The notes: a model not told the origin generated them from the sequence alone. DNA of 64,000 nt from Acidobacteria bacterium Ga0077522 (GCA_001464065.1 LNDN01000001.1:37378-101377), one strand, 5' to 3'; shown: positions 30,701 to 39,864, counted from the first letter of the stretch. Numbers and translations: made by a program.

Positions 30701-31902
30701 ACCTGCATGCCGTCCAGGCCGATGACGCGCGAGACCTGCTCCACGTCGACGTTGCGGTAGCGTGCGTCCAGCCGCTGATGCGCCGGTGTCGGTGCGCCGA
30801 GGGGCGCGTAGGCATACCGCAGGTCGAGGTCGCCGCCGGCAAAGGCCATGCGCGACTCCAGCACCTCGAACTTGTCGCGCGTCCACAGCAGCGACCCGCG
30901 CACATCGTCGAAGTCGAACCGTGTCAGCCGCGTGTGCGGGCTCTCGAATCGCCCGGTCAGTTCGCGGAATCCCTTGCCGAGCGCGAAGCGCCCGGTGAAC
31001 AACCCCGTGCCCTCGAGCGTGAAGTCGCGGCTGGCGAAGAACAGGGCACGCATGCGGGCGAAGTCGATCGTGGACCGCTCGATGTCGTAGACCTGCTCGG
31101 GCCAGTTGCCGACGTTGACGTCGCCGTGAATCTGCGACGTCGAGCCGTCTCCCTGCAGTTCGATGTCCGGCAGCACGACGTGCCCGCCGTCGATGACGAA
31201 GCCCGACGTCATGTGCGCCCACATGGGCTCGTACTTCATGATCGAGATCAGCCCGTCGCGGAACGACACCTGACCGCGATACTTGTCGCTCTTGGCGATG
31301 CGGAGTTCGAGGTTGGGCGCGTCGAGGCTCCACGGCATGCCATGGTCGGTGTAGCGGACGCGGCCGCGCGTGCCGCTGAACTGGCGCACGGTGGTGACGA
31401 AGCGCTTCTTGCCGTCCGACTTCGGCAGCGTGAGTTTCGGAAAGTTGTGCCGGCCTCCGGCGAACTGCTCGATGTTCATCGTCCAGTCGCGCATCGACAC
31501 GTCCTGGACGACGAGTTCACCGCGCACGATCGACCACCAGGGCATGCCGATGGTGATGCGTTCGGCGGTGAAGAACGGTGCATCGCCCGGGGTCAGTCCC
31601 TCGATGCGCAGACGGTCGACGATGAACTCGCCGCGGATGAGCCGCACGGAGAGCCCGCCGATGTGCAGCGGGCGCTGCAACTGCTTGCTGCCCTGCCGCT
31701 CGGCGAGGCCGCGCAGGCTCGGCCCCAGATCGACGGCCAACACCGACACGAGCGCCGCGGCGACGGTGGCGATGAGCAGCGCCGAGGCGCGCTTGCTCAG
31801 GTGCCAGGCGAGCCGGCGCTTGCGGCCACGTACCCGTGCGGGTCGCGGCGACTCGGGGACCGGGTCCGGCGTGGCACTGGTGGGTTCGTCCGGCACGCTC
31901 AC
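27769..31902 (-). CDS. tamB: TamB-like translocation and assembly protein (DUF490/AsmA-like)
   Basis: 1377 residues. After a basic cytosolic stretch (RGRKRRLAWHLSKR) there is one membrane helix near 40-60, then an AsmA-like start (RPLHIGGLSVRLIRGEFIVD) and more than 1000 residues of repeating short beta-strands, expected to form a long hydrophobic groove spanning the periplasm. The C-terminal TamB domain is seen in ALTRAIDTSGTGVLGL, VERGEVFFEGKRYNVRRGVI and LYLTFAQLLTSEQRDQLILL. TamB partners TamA at the outer membrane and is thought to move phospholipids outward. The GTG start at 31902 overlaps the biotin carrier stop as GTGA. An 18-base tandem repeat at 30501-30536 duplicates ALDRDA in the protein. 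Confidence 0.9.
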   Translation of the reverse strand: MSVPDEPTSATPDPVPESPRPARVRGRKRRLAWHLSKRASALLIATVAAALVSVLAVDLGPSLRGLAERQGSKQLQRPLHIGGLSVRLIRGEFIVDRLRIEGLTPGDAPFFTAERITIGMPWWSIVRGELVVQDVSMRDWTMNIEQFAGGRHNFPKLTLPKSDGKKRFVTTVRQFSGTRGRVRYTDHGMPWSLDAPNLELRIAKSDKYRGQVSFRDGLISIMKYEPMWAHMTSGFVIDGGHVVLPDIELQGDGSTSQIHGDVNVGNWPEQVYDIERSTIDFARMRALFFASRDFTLEGTGLFTGRFALGKGFRELTGRFESPHTRLTRFDFDDVRGSLLWTRDKFEVLESRMAFAGGDLDLRYAYAPLGAPTPAHQRLDARYRNVDVEQVSRVIGLDGMQVAGRADGRHLLDFPSGRFDQRTGDGEMIVSAPEGQRMQGRELIDLAGGPAVPPAALDRDAALDRDAALGRVPVVADLHYTYTGDRIEMARSYAATLDTYVEFSGQTDGLAASAFDFHVTSRDWQESDKLLAGIMTAAGARTRPVPVGGSGTFDGRMTGRFGAPRIEGQFAGRDLRAWDVTWGTARTALVVENSYVDIADAEIEKDEARMRVGGRFSLGFPRRDGGEEIRARIQMFDWPLRDLRHAFVLDDYPVDGPLSGDFRLQGDYRGPVGFGRLRLDKGVAYDEPFDTATSALRFDGLGVAMDDLVITKTGGHVNGSAYIAWAGTYRFKVDGRGIPVSSVYALTWDGVPLTGTLRMTAEGDATFQAPRYDVRAAIDDLYVGDEGIGQVTAQLSIRDQQMYVDALEMASSRLAVSGTGRMPFDDNADSDFTLTFVNTSLDPYLRVYSPTFSPFTTMVGSGMLRLIGPFNDSSRLKGDLRVDALGIRLIDYQIRNDGPVRLALGQNRLQIDRMQLVGEGTRLDVVGDVDFGTERMSIRLLGDANLGLLQGALQDVRASGAAEVSAEISGSWRAPVVGGSALIADGRLRYGGLPHSLEAINGTVRFDTGGASLEGVNARLGGGPVRFGGRVTFAGVTPSEFNVTATGYEMRIRYPEGFRSIIDAELALRGPVAQPTLSGTVNVRDAVLTRAIDTSGTGVLGLAGGTPTAALASTEPGYPLRFDLRVAAPSTLRIENNSARLVSSADLTLRGTYDRPQLFGRAEVERGEVFFEGKRYNVRRGVIDFSNPTRIEPFFDIEAETRAQVPGQIYIVTFRVSGTPDRFVFDLASDPPLNAVDIMALLFGDVRDPVNAELRALRAPNQIEQDLIAARAARLLASPISQNVSRVAEQALGVDSVQITPSLVNIGQQSSRLSPGARLTIGKRISERLYLTFAQLLTSEQRDQLILLEFTQSDRLSWIVSQNEDDTYAIDVRVRHVF
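30501..30536. repeat. In-frame 18-bp tandem duplication in tamB
   Basis: GCGCGGCATCGCGGTCGA occurs twice in a row at 30501-30518 and 30519-30536, and a third, diverged copy starts at 30537. It encodes repeated ALDRDA on the minus strand. The frame is kept, so the protein gains six residues per unit. This looks like a recent slippage event in a tolerant loop. Confidence 0.85.
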
Positions 31903-32405
31903 TCCAGGACCACGAGTGGACGACCGGCCTCGACCGACATGCCCTCCTGCACCAGCACCTCCCGGACCGTGCCGGCGCGACCTGCAGACAGGGCGTTCTC
32001 CATCTTCATCGCTTCGATCACGACCACGGGTTGGTGCGCTTCGACCCGGTCACCGGGCCTGACCGGCAGGCGGACGACCTTGCCGGGCATCGGTGCCACG
32101 ATGCGCAGCGGCCCCGCATGCGCGGCGACACCCGAGGCCCCCCGCCGCACGCGGGTCGAGGCCATCGTCGGCACCCGCACACCCTGGACGTGGACCGTGC
32201 GGTGACCCGGTATCGGATCCATTTCGACGACGACATCGCGCATCGAGCCGTCGGGCAGCCGCAGGCTGAGGCGGCCGTGGCCGAGATCGCGCACGTCACA
32301 GACCAGGACGGTGTCGTCCAGGTGCAGCGCAACCTCGCCCGGCAGGGCGCCGGACGACACGGTGACCTGGCGAACCCGTCCGCCCTGCTCGATGTGCAGC
32401 CGCAT
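31899..32405 (-). CDS. Biotin carboxyl carrier domain protein of an acyl-CoA carboxylase
   Basis: 168 residues. The last ~70 form a biotinyl domain: APMPGKVVRLPVRPGDRV, then the biotin-lysine motif EAMKMEN (Lys near residue 131) and a closing half VLVQEGMSVEAGRPLVVLE. The first ~95 residues are a beta-rich linker that in fused subunits forms the domain joining biotin carboxylase to biotin carrier. Here the two are separate genes. I chose ATG at 32405; a GTG lies two codons earlier. It is the third carboxylase gene in the order carboxyltransferase, biotin carboxylase, carrier, and it overlaps tamB by four bases. Confidence 0.93.
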   Translation of the reverse strand: MRLHIEQGGRVRQVTVSSGALPGEVALHLDDTVLVCDVRDLGHGRLSLRLPDGSMRDVVVEMDPIPGHRTVHVQGVRVPTMASTRVRRGASGVAAHAGPLRIVAPMPGKVVRLPVRPGDRVEAHQPVVVIEAMKMENALSAGRAGTVREVLVQEGMSVEAGRPLVVLE

Positions 32406-32420
32406 GGACACGAGGAAATT

Positions 32421-33950
32421 CTACTTTCTGAGGGCGCCCAGTCTCGCCGCCGTGGCCCATCCCGACCGCGCGGCCGTGCCCGGCAGCGCGGCATGGGTGG
32501 CGCGACGAGCGGCCAGGAAGGCCGAGGACGCCGTGGCCAGCAGGGCGGCATCCAGGTGGGCGTCGGTGACGGGCACGAAGGGCTCGCCGGCTCGACGCTC
32601 CAGTTCGGCATCGAGCATGGTCGTGTCCAGTTCACCGCGGATGAAGGCCGGCTGCTCGAGCATCCAGCGGAAGAACGGCAGGGTCGTGGGGATGCCCCCG
32701 ACGTGGTACTCGCCGAGCGCGCGCAGCATGCGGCAGCGCGCCTGCTCGCGGTCGGTGCCCCAGGCGATGAGCTTGGAGATCATCGAGTCGTAGTAGATGG
32801 GCACCTCGAAGCCGACCTCGACGCCGCTGTCGTCGCGGATGCCCGGACCGCCGGGCACGGCCAGCGAGGTGATGCGGCCCGGTCGCGGCATGAAGCGCTG
32901 ATCGGGGTCCTCGGCGTACACGCGGCACTCGATTGCGTGCCCGCGCGGGGTCAGGGCCTGTTCGGGCGACAGCGTCAGGCGCTCGCCGCGCGCGATGCGG
33001 ATCTGCCACTGGACGAGATCGACGCCGGTGACCATCTCGGTGACCGGATGCTCGACCTGCAACCGCGTGTTCATCTCGAGGAAGTAGAAGGCATCGTCGG
33101 CGTCGACGAGGAACTCGATCGTGCCGGCGTTGGTGTAGCCGGCCGCGCGTGCGACGGCGGCGGCCGCGTCGGCCATGCGGCGACGCAGATCGTCGGAGAA
33201 GCGCGGGGCCGGCGACTCCTCGATGACCTTCTGGTGCCGGCGCTGCACGGAGCATTCGCGTTCCACGAAGGGAATGACGGTGCCGTGCTGATCGGCCAGC
33301 AACTGGATCTCGACATGACGCGGCCGCAGGACGCGCCGCTCGAAGTAGACGGCGGCGTCACCGAAGGCGCCGAGCGCTTCCGAGCGCGCCGTCCGCACGG
33401 CGTCGACGAGCGTGGCGGCCTCGCGCACCTCGCGCATGCCCTTGCCGCCACCGCCGGCGACGGCCTTGACCATCAGCGGATAGCCGACGGCGTCGGCCAG
33501 TCGCTGCACCTCGGCGTCGGCCACGTCGGGGGTCACGGGCGTCTGGGTGCCGGGCACCACGGGGGCGCCCGCCGCGATGGCGCAGTCGCGCGCCGTCGTC
33601 TTGCTGCCCATGCGGGCGATGACGTCCGGGGTGGGCCCGATGAAGGTCAGCCCGGCCTCGAGGCAGGCCTGGGCGAACGCCTCGTTCTCGGCCAGGAAGC
33701 CGTAGCCCGGGTGCACGGCGTCGGCGCCACTCAGGCGCGCGATGTCGAGGATCTTGTCGATGCGCAGGTAGGTGTCCGACGGCGCGTTGCCGACCAGCGG
33801 GAAGGCGCGGTCGGCGTAGCGCACGTGACGCGCTTCGCGATCGACGTCCGAGTAGATCGCGACGGTGCCGAGGCCCATCTCGCGACAGGCCCGCATGATG
33901 CGGACGGCAATCTCTCCCCGGTTCGCGATCAGGATCGTCTTCATCGGCAT
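32421..33950 (-). CDS. Biotin carboxylase subunit of an acyl-CoA carboxylase
   Basis: 509 residues. An ATP-grasp enzyme that carboxylates biotin on the carrier protein. Conserved blocks in order are ILIANRGEIAVRIMRACREM, HPGYGFLAENEAFAQ, the Gly-rich ATP loop KAVAGGGGKGMR near residue 160, ERECSVQRRHQKVIEE, FLEMNTRLQVEHPVTE with the catalytic Arg, and YYDSMISKL. A ~50-residue Ala-rich C-terminal tail exceeds the length of AccC (about 450) and is more like propionyl- or methylcrotonyl-CoA carboxylase alpha chains. ATG at 33950 is used; ATG at 33944 is equally possible. The neighbouring genes supply the matching carboxyltransferase and biotin carrier. Confidence 0.93.
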   Translation of the reverse strand: MPMKTILIANRGEIAVRIMRACREMGLGTVAIYSDVDREARHVRYADRAFPLVGNAPSDTYLRIDKILDIARLSGADAVHPGYGFLAENEAFAQACLEAGLTFIGPTPDVIARMGSKTTARDCAIAAGAPVVPGTQTPVTPDVADAEVQRLADAVGYPLMVKAVAGGGGKGMREVREAATLVDAVRTARSEALGAFGDAAVYFERRVLRPRHVEIQLLADQHGTVIPFVERECSVQRRHQKVIEESPAPRFSDDLRRRMADAAAAVARAAGYTNAGTIEFLVDADDAFYFLEMNTRLQVEHPVTEMVTGVDLVQWQIRIARGERLTLSPEQALTPRGHAIECRVYAEDPDQRFMPRPGRITSLAVPGGPGIRDDSGVEVGFEVPIYYDSMISKLIAWGTDREQARCRMLRALGEYHVGGIPTTLPFFRWMLEQPAFIRGELDTTMLDAELERRAGEPFVPVTDAHLDAALLATASSAFLAARRATHAALPGTAARSGWATAARLGALRK

Positions 33951-33973
33951 TGGCCGTGCGCCTGCCGTCTGGC

Positions 33974-35524
33974 TCACAGCGGGATGTTCCCGTGCTTCTT
34001 GGCCGGCATGGTCTCGCGCTTGGTCTGCAGCCGGTCGAGCGCCCGGCAGATGCGCTGACGGGTCAGACGGGGCGGAATCACCTCGTCGAGGAAGCCGCGG
34101 GTCGCCGCCACGTACGGGTTGGCGAAGGCCTCGCGGAACTCCTCCGCCCGGGCCGCGCGCGCTGCGACCGGATCCGGGGCCGTCTCGATCTCGCGCTTGT
34201 AGAGGATGTTGACCGCGCCCTCCGGTCCCATGACGGCGAGTTCGGCGGTCGGCCACGCCAGGTTGACGTCGGTCCGCAGGTGCTTGCTCGACATCACGCA
34301 GTAGGCGCCGCCGTACGCCTTCCGGGTGATGACGGTGATCTTGGGGACGGTCGCCTCGGCGTAGGCATACAGCAGCTTGGCGCCGTGGCGGATGATGCCG
34401 CCGAACTCCTGCACCGTGCCCGGCAGGAACCCCGGCACGTCCTCGAAGGTGACCAGCGGGACGTTGAACGCATCGCAGAAGCGGACGAAGCGCGCCGCCT
34501 TGACCGAGGCGTCGATGTCGAGCGTGCCCGCCAGGTGCGCCGGCTGATTGGCGACGATGCCCACCGGTCTGCCCCCCATGCGCGCGAAGCCGATGAGGAT
34601 GTTGCGCGCGTAGTGCTGCTGCACCTCGAGCAGGACGCCCTCGTCGACGACCGCGGCAATCACCTCGTGCATGTCGTACGGCTGATTCGGCGACGACGGC
34701 ACGAGGGTGTCCAGTTCGGGCACCTCGCGATCGACGGGGTCCGACGAGGCCACGGTCGGCGGATCGTCGACGTTGTTGGAGGGCAGGTACGACAGCAGTT
34801 CGCGCACCAGCGCCAGGGCCGCTTCGTCGTCGTGCACGGCGAAGTGGGCGACGCCGCTGCGCGCGTTGTGCGTCATGGCACCCCCGAGGTCCTCCTTGGT
34901 GACGTCCTCGTGGGTGACGGTCCGGATCACGTCGGGGCCGGTCACGAACATGTAGCTCGTGTGCTCGACCATGACGTTGAAGTCGGTGATCGCCGGCGAG
35001 TAGACCGCCCCGCCGGCACACGGCCCGAGAATGGCCGAGATCTGCGGCACCACGCCGGAGGCGAGGGTGTTGCGCAGGAAGATGTCGGCATACCCGGCCA
35101 GCGAGGCGACGCCTTCCTGGATGCGGGCGCCGCCGGAATCGTTCAGGCCGACGATGGGCGCGCCCACCTTCATGGCCTGGTCCATCACCTTGCAGATCTT
35201 CGCCGCGTTGGTCTCCGAGAGCGATCCGCCGAAGACGGTGAAGTCCTGGGCGAAGGCGTAGACCACGCGGCCGTCGATCCGGCCGCTGCCGCACACCACG
35301 CCGTCGCCGGGAATCAGCTGCGCGTCCATGCCGAAGTCACGGCAGCGATGGACGACGAGCTTGTCCGTTTCCTCGAAGGTGCCGGGGTCGAACAGGCGCT
35401 CGATGCGCTCGCGCGCGGTGAGCTTGCCGGCCTCGTGCTGACGGGCGATGCGCTCGGCACCGCCGCCGAGCTCGGCCCGCTGCTCGAGCGCGGCGAGGCG
35501 CGCCGACGGAGTCTCTTGCGGCAT
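33974..35524 (-). CDS. Acyl-CoA carboxylase carboxyltransferase subunit (propionyl-CoA type)
   Basis: 516 residues. It transfers carboxyl from biotin to an acyl-CoA, probably propionyl-CoA giving methylmalonyl-CoA. The N- and C-halves are paired crotonase-like folds. Landmarks are the start [50 protein letters not shown] for CoA binding, [34 protein letters not shown] and [16 protein letters not shown]. These fit PccB rather than AccA/AccD. With the downstream biotin carboxylase and carrier genes it makes a complete three-gene carboxylase that would channel odd-chain fatty acid or branched amino-acid carbon toward succinyl-CoA. It lies 3 bases after the transaldolase gene. Confidence 0.94.
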   Translation of the reverse strand: MPQETPSARLAALEQRAELGGGAERIARQHEAGKLTARERIERLFDPGTFEETDKLVVHRCRDFGMDAQLIPGDGVVCGSGRIDGRVVYAFAQDFTVFGGSLSETNAAKICKVMDQAMKVGAPIVGLNDSGGARIQEGVASLAGYADIFLRNTLASGVVPQISAILGPCAGGAVYSPAITDFNVMVEHTSYMFVTGPDVIRTVTHEDVTKEDLGGAMTHNARSGVAHFAVHDDEAALALVRELLSYLPSNNVDDPPTVASSDPVDREVPELDTLVPSSPNQPYDMHEVIAAVVDEGVLLEVQQHYARNILIGFARMGGRPVGIVANQPAHLAGTLDIDASVKAARFVRFCDAFNVPLVTFEDVPGFLPGTVQEFGGIIRHGAKLLYAYAEATVPKITVITRKAYGGAYCVMSSKHLRTDVNLAWPTAELAVMGPEGAVNILYKREIETAPDPVAARAARAEEFREAFANPYVAATRGFLDEVIPPRLTRQRICRALDRLQTKRETMPAKKHGNIPL

Positions 35525-35527
35525 GGG

Positions 35528-36175
35528 CTACTTCTGCTGCGCTTTCTCCCAGTCCTTCAGGAACCGCTCGAGGCCGATGTCGGTCAGCGGATGCTTGAAG
35601 AGCGCGTCGAGCACGGCGGGGGGACAGGTGCAGATGTCGGCGCCGAGCTTGGCCGCCTGGATGATGTGCAGCGGTCCGCGCGTGCTGGCCACGAGCACCT
35701 GCGTCGAGAACTCGTAGTTGTCGTAGATCTCGACGATGTCCTCGATGAGATCCATGCCGTCGTGGCCGATGTCGTCGAGGCGGCCGACGAACGGGCTGAC
35801 GAAGTAGGCCCCGACCTTGGCCGCGATCAGCGCCTGGGCCGCCGAGAAGACCAGCGTCACGTTGACGCGGGTGCCTTCCTCGGTGAGCGTCTTGCAGGCT
35901 TGCACACCGGCCGGCGTGAACGGCACCTTGACGATGATGTGCTCGGAGATCTCGCGGAGCTCGCGGCCCTCGCGCATCATCCCCTCGTAGTCGGTGGCGA
36001 CCACCTCGCCGCTGACCGGCCCCTGGACGAGGTCGCAGATCTCCTTGAGGATCTCGTGCGGCTTCCGGCTCTCCTTGGCCATCAGCGAGGGGTTGGTCGT
36101 GACGCCATCGACAATGCCGAGGGCGTGGAGGCGGGTGATGTCGGCGATGTTGCCGGTATCGACGAAGAACTTCAT
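35528..36175 (-). CDS. Fructose-6-phosphate aldolase/transaldolase (TalC/FSA-type)
   Basis: 215 residues, the short transaldolase class. It starts [17 protein letters not shown] and contains [13 protein letters not shown]. The Schiff-base Lys is in [14 protein letters not shown] near residue 86. [20 protein letters not shown] and [14 protein letters not shown] are further family blocks. Short forms either act as transaldolases of the pentose-phosphate pathway or cleave fructose 6-phosphate to dihydroxyacetone and glyceraldehyde 3-phosphate; sequence alone does not separate them. AGGAG lies upstream of the ATG at 36175, which overlaps the stop of the FAH-family gene as ATGA. Confidence 0.93.
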   Translation of the reverse strand: MKFFVDTGNIADITRLHALGIVDGVTTNPSLMAKESRKPHEILKEICDLVQGPVSGEVVATDYEGMMREGRELREISEHIIVKVPFTPAGVQACKTLTEEGTRVNVTLVFSAAQALIAAKVGAYFVSPFVGRLDDIGHDGMDLIEDIVEIYDNYEFSTQVLVASTRGPLHIIQAAKLGADICTCPPAVLDALFKHPLTDIGLERFLKDWEKAQQK

Positions 36176-36927
36176 GAGTCGCTCCTGACTGGATTGCGCA
36201 GTTCCCCGATGCCTTGCACGCGGACGACGATCTCGTCGCCCGCCTGCAGCGGGCCGATGCCGGCCGGGGTGCCGGTCGACACGATGTCGCCGGGCAGCAA
36301 GGTCATGATGCGCGAGATGTACGCGATCAATGTTGCCACGGGGAAAATCAGTTCGCGGGTGCTCGACTGCTGTCGCACCTCGCCGTTGAGCAGGCCGGAC
36401 ACGGCCAGGTCGTCCGTCGAGAGCCCCGTCGCGATGCACGGGCCGAGCGGCGCGAAGGTGTCGAAGCCCTTGGCCCGGGTGTAGCGCCCATCCTTCTTCT
36501 GCAGGTCGCGCGCGGTGACGTCGTTCATGCACGTGAGGCCGAAGACGTACGAGAGCGCGTCGGCTTCGGAGACCTTCGTGGCGCGGCGACCGATGACCAC
36601 GGCCACTTCCGATTCGTAGTCGACACGGCCGACGCCGGCAGGCAGGACGATGGCCTCGCCAGGCGCGATGATGGCGCTCGACGGCTTGAGGAACAGCAAC
36701 GGCTCGGCCGGCAGCGGCTTGCCCTGTTCGGCGGCGTGGTCCTTGTAGTTGAGGCCGATGCACACGATCTTCGACGGCATCACCGGGGCCAGCAGCGTCG
36801 TCGGCGCCGGCACCTCGGCGCCGGCGTGCCACTCGCCGAAGAGATCGCCCTCGAGGGTGCGGTACACGCCGTCGGCGTCGACCACGTATCCGGCCGGGGT
36901 CCTGAAGATCCTGCGCATGGTCGTCAT
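36172..36927 (-). CDS. Fumarylacetoacetate hydrolase (FAH) family protein
   Basis: 251 residues. The C-terminal FAH fold contains [37 protein letters not shown], the metal-binding acid pair [45 protein letters not shown] and [13 protein letters not shown]. Members hydrolyse or decarboxylate acylpyruvates and related 2-oxo acids; likely roles here are acylpyruvase or 2-hydroxyhepta-diene-dioate-type chemistry, not true fumarylacetoacetase. The ATG at 36927 overlaps the stop of the upstream lipoprotein gene as ATGA, and its own stop overlaps the transaldolase start, so it sits mid-operon. Confidence 0.9.
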   Translation of the reverse strand: MTTMRRIFRTPAGYVVDADGVYRTLEGDLFGEWHAGAEVPAPTTLLAPVMPSKIVCIGLNYKDHAAEQGKPLPAEPLLFLKPSSAIIAPGEAIVLPAGVGRVDYESEVAVVIGRRATKVSEADALSYVFGLTCMNDVTARDLQKKDGRYTRAKGFDTFAPLGPCIATGLSTDDLAVSGLLNGEVRQQSSTRELIFPVATLIAYISRIMTLLPGDIVSTGTPAGIGPLQAGDEIVVRVQGIGELRNPVRSDS

Positions 36928-38315
36928 CGGGCACTCTCCCGCACGCGGTTGCTCTCGGGGCTGGCGTTGGCGGGCGTGGACCTGTCCACCGCCACGACCG
37001 CATAGATGTACATCACGCCAGGCTGGGCCGTGGTGTCGCGATACGTCGCCTCGGTGACCGGCGCCTCGGTGACCGGCTTGAGCGCCTCGCCTTCGACACC
37101 GCGCAACACCAGGTAGCCGGCGAGATCGGGGGCCGCGACCGGCTCCCAGATGAGCGACACCCCGCCACCGCTGCCCACCGCAACCAGGCCGGTCGGCGCC
37201 GGCGGCGGGTAGGTGTCGACGGCCGTCAGGCACGTCGGCGGCGACAGCGGGCTCTCGATCGTGATCGCGCCGCGCTTCTCCACTGTGCGTACCGCATAGC
37301 ACCGCGGCACGCCGAAGGTGATGCGCGGGTCGGTGAAGGACGCGGTCTCGATCGGCGCGGTGTTGACCGGCACCGGCGAGGCCGCGGTCGTGCTGCCCGG
37401 CGCCGGCACCTCGTAGACGCGATACGTGTGGGGCGTGCCGTAGGTGACGAGCGGCCGCGCCGGGAGCGACGCCTCGGCATTCCCCGCCGCCACCGCCTCC
37501 TTGTACGCCGCCTCGGTGACCGTGGGCTGCAGCGGCACCTGTACGCCCGGTGGGGTCGTCCACGTCAGCGAGAACGACGCGGCGTCGTGGGTGACCGTGG
37601 GCGCCGGGGGCGCCAGTGGCGCCGGCACGAGCGGCACGGCCAGCGGTGTCGACGGCGGGCCTGCCACGCCGCGCGTGGAGTACGGGATGGTGATGTAGGC
37701 GCGCGACACCTGAGGCTGCGGCTGCGGCCACAACAAGGTCCGCCCGCTCCCCTCGGTGGAGGCGACCGGTGCCTCGTCGATCTCGTCGCCTGCCGCGGCA
37801 CGGACTCTGGCGATCTTCTCCGCGTCAGGATGCTCGAAGATGGTGGTGCGGAGGGTGTCGGTCAGCGTCTCCTCGACACGCGCGACCGTGCCCTGGACGG
37901 GGCGCGCATCGACCGGCGCGGCGACGACGGGCGGTGCCGCCGGATCGGCGGGCGCGGCGTCCTCCTCCTCCTCCTCGGGCGGGGGCGGCTGCACCTCGAC
38001 GCGACCGACTCTGGTGGCCAGCGTCTCGATCTCGCGGACGGTCAGCGCGCGCCCGAGCGGCCCTTCGGCCTTGCCCGTGACCGCGAACACGTCGACGTAG
38101 GCCAGATCGGCCGGTGTGGTGCCGTCGGCATTGCCCGTGGGGATGGTGAACTGCAGCTGGACGGTGTCGGCAAGACGCGTGGCCTTGACGTCGGAGATGA
38201 CAGCCGGGCTCGGCCGCAGGGGCGCCAGGGGCGGCCCCTTCTTCCCGCACGACATGGCGACCGGGAGCATACTGGCGAGCAGGACGCTGAGCAGGAGTGG
38301 GCGGACGGAACGCAC
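36924..38315 (-). CDS. Lipoprotein with fibronectin type III-like repeats
   Basis: 463 residues. The signal [21 protein letters not shown] ends in a lipobox, with [15 protein letters not shown] right after the acylated Cys, a motif resembling the small YifL/LptM-type lipoproteins (CGLKGPL). An acidic low-complexity stretch [12 protein letters not shown] lies near residue 130. The last ~200 residues look like two fibronectin type III units ([20 protein letters not shown], then [14 protein letters not shown]). I chose GTG at 38315, which has AGGGGG upstream and gives the signal a normal length. It begins the long operon that ends in tamA, so it may be an envelope partner of that system. Confidence 0.8.
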   Translation of the reverse strand: MRSVRPLLLSVLLASMLPVAMSCGKKGPPLAPLRPSPAVISDVKATRLADTVQLQFTIPTGNADGTTPADLAYVDVFAVTGKAEGPLGRALTVREIETLATRVGRVEVQPPPPEEEEEDAAPADPAAPPVVAAPVDARPVQGTVARVEETLTDTLRTTIFEHPDAEKIARVRAAAGDEIDEAPVASTEGSGRTLLWPQPQPQVSRAYITIPYSTRGVAGPPSTPLAVPLVPAPLAPPAPTVTHDAASFSLTWTTPPGVQVPLQPTVTEAAYKEAVAAGNAEASLPARPLVTYGTPHTYRVYEVPAPGSTTAASPVPVNTAPIETASFTDPRITFGVPRCYAVRTVEKRGAITIESPLSPPTCLTAVDTYPPPAPTGLVAVGSGGGVSLIWEPVAAPDLAGYLVLRGVEGEALKPVTEAPVTEATYRDTTAQPGVMYIYAVVAVDRSTPANASPESNRVRESAR

Positions 38316-38464
38316 GGGCCCCCTATCGTACTCTGCGGGCGACGGCGTGGAGCCTCCCGGAGACAACGGCTGGGCCAGTTCCGGGCGCGACCCGCGCCTG
38401 ACGCAGGTCGGGGCGTGGCAGGCTTGTTGCAACTTGAGGGCCGGAGAGACGTCCGGAGTGCACC

Positions 38465-39397
38465 ATGAAGAGCACACACATCACCTCGTTCCTGCTTGCG
38501 GGTCTCGTCTTCGCGAGCGCGCCTTCGTTCCTGCATGCCGATCAGCGCCCGCGGAACCCCGGCGGTGACTCGGGGGGAAGCTCCGGCGGCAGCGGCTCCA
38601 GTGGTGGTGGCGGCACCAGCACCGGCAGTGTGGCCGTGCCTCGAGGAGGCGGCAGCTCCCCCTGGGGTGGGGGCGGCGGCGTGACGCGCCGCCCGAGCGA
38701 GCCGACATCCTCGCCATCGTCCGGCGGACGTCGGCCCGCCAGGGTTGCCGGTGGCAGCGGCGGCACCGGCAGCCTGACCGTGCCCCCCTACACCCGCGCC
38801 AGGAACGGCGCGCCAGTGACGGGCTACGGCGTGCCCCGCGGCTCCATCGCCACGCTGCCGCCGATCATCTCCGGTCCGGTCTTCTGGGGTCCCGACAACT
38901 GGTACTTCTACCCGTGGGGCTTCGGGGGACTCGGGTTGGGCTACTTCTGGGATCCGTGGATGTGGAGCGGATTCATGGGTGGCATGGGCATGGGCATGGG
39001 GGGCTGGGGCGGCTATCCCTATGACCCCTACTTCGGGGGTGGCGCAGGCGCCGGTGGGTTCGGGGCCTGGGACGGCGGGGGCGGCGGCGGCGGCGGGTAT
39101 ACCTACGACGATGAAGGCCGACCGCAGGCACCGGCGGGGGCCGCCAATCCGCTCGATGCCAATGGCCCGACGGGCGGGCTTCGCCTGAAGGTCGAGCCGC
39201 GCGACGCCGAGGTCTACGTCGACGGCTTCTACGCGGGACGCGTCGACGACTTCGACGGCGCGATGCAGCGCCTGAAGATCGTCCAGGGTGCGCACCGCAT
39301 CGAACTGCGCGCCGCCGGCTACGAGACCACGACCTTCGACGTCAACGTCCTCGCCGGCGAGACGACCACCTACCGGACCGAGCTGAAGCGCCGCTGA
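38465..39397 (+). CDS. Glycine-rich secreted protein with C-terminal PEGA domain
   Basis: 310 residues with a signal peptide (MKSTHITSFLLAGLVFASAP ... HADQ). The next ~190 residues are dominated by Gly, Ser and aromatic repeats (SGGSGSSGGGG, GFGGLGLGYFWDPWMWSG, MGGMGMGMGGWGGYPYDP). The last ~80 residues form a PEGA domain: LRLKVEPRDAEVYVDGFYAG and LKIVQGAHRIELRAAGYET. PEGA domains are small beta units found in surface proteins of bacteria with complex envelopes. The middle resembles no enzyme and could be disordered or self-associating. GGAG precedes the ATG. It is divergent from the lipoprotein at 38315. Confidence 0.82.
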   Translation: MKSTHITSFLLAGLVFASAPSFLHADQRPRNPGGDSGGSSGGSGSSGGGGTSTGSVAVPRGGGSSPWGGGGGVTRRPSEPTSSPSSGGRRPARVAGGSGGTGSLTVPPYTRARNGAPVTGYGVPRGSIATLPPIISGPVFWGPDNWYFYPWGFGGLGLGYFWDPWMWSGFMGGMGMGMGGWGGYPYDPYFGGGAGAGGFGAWDGGGGGGGGYTYDDEGRPQAPAGAANPLDANGPTGGLRLKVEPRDAEVYVDGFYAGRVDDFDGAMQRLKIVQGAHRIELRAAGYETTTFDVNVLAGETTTYRTELKRR

Positions 39398-39410
39398 TAG
39401 ACTCCGGCGC

Positions 39411-39767
39411 ATGTCGCCGGAGCGTGCGCTGTCCTTCCTGGGCCTCTGCAACGTCGTTGCAGGGGCCCTCGTTGCCTTGGCGCCCGCGCTCCTGATGCCA
39501 GGCGCCGACGGGCTCGGTTCGACGGCGGCCCGTCTGCTGGGCGCATCGCTCGGCATCGTGCTCGCCGGCTCGGGCATCGGCGCCTTCCGGATGCCAGGCC
39601 CGGCCGTGCGTGCCTACCTGTGGGTGTTCGGGATCGGCGTGAAACTGGCCGCGGCCGGGGCCTGGAGTGTGATGGCCGTGCAGAGCGGCATCCTCATGCT
39701 GTGGGGCGGCGCCGCCCTCGATCTCGGCATCGCCGCGGTGTGCGGCCTGGCGCTGGCACGGCGATAG
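39411..39767 (+). CDS. Small four-helix membrane protein
   Basis: 118 residues forming about four hydrophobic helices (GLCNVVAGALVALAPALLMP, LLGASLGIVLAGSGIGAF, AYLWVFGIGVKLAAAGAWSV, GILMLWGGAALDLGIAAVCG). No charged catalytic motif is visible. It resembles small uncharacterised integral membrane families. It starts 13 bases after the PEGA gene and is probably co-transcribed with it. The function is not recognised. Confidence 0.75.
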   Translation: MSPERALSFLGLCNVVAGALVALAPALLMPGADGLGSTAARLLGASLGIVLAGSGIGAFRMPGPAVRAYLWVFGIGVKLAAAGAWSVMAVQSGILMLWGGAALDLGIAAVCGLALARR

Positions 39768-39770
39768 AGG

Positions 39771-39864
39771 GGCTCAGGGCTCAAGGCTCGAGGCTCAGAA
39801 AGCAAGGCTCAGGGCTCAGGGCTCAGGCGCATGCCGGCATACGGCATTCCGGCATTCCGGCATT
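39771..39864. repeat. Composite array: GGCTCAG heptamers then GGCATTCC octamers
   Basis: Eight in-phase heptamers run from 39771 to 39826: GGCTCAG, GGCTCAA, GGCTCGA, GGCTCAG, AAAGCAA, then GGCTCAG three times. They are followed by GGCAT words starting at 39836, 39843, 39851 and 39859. The array lies between convergent stops, that of the small membrane protein and that of the APC permease. Confidence 0.75.
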
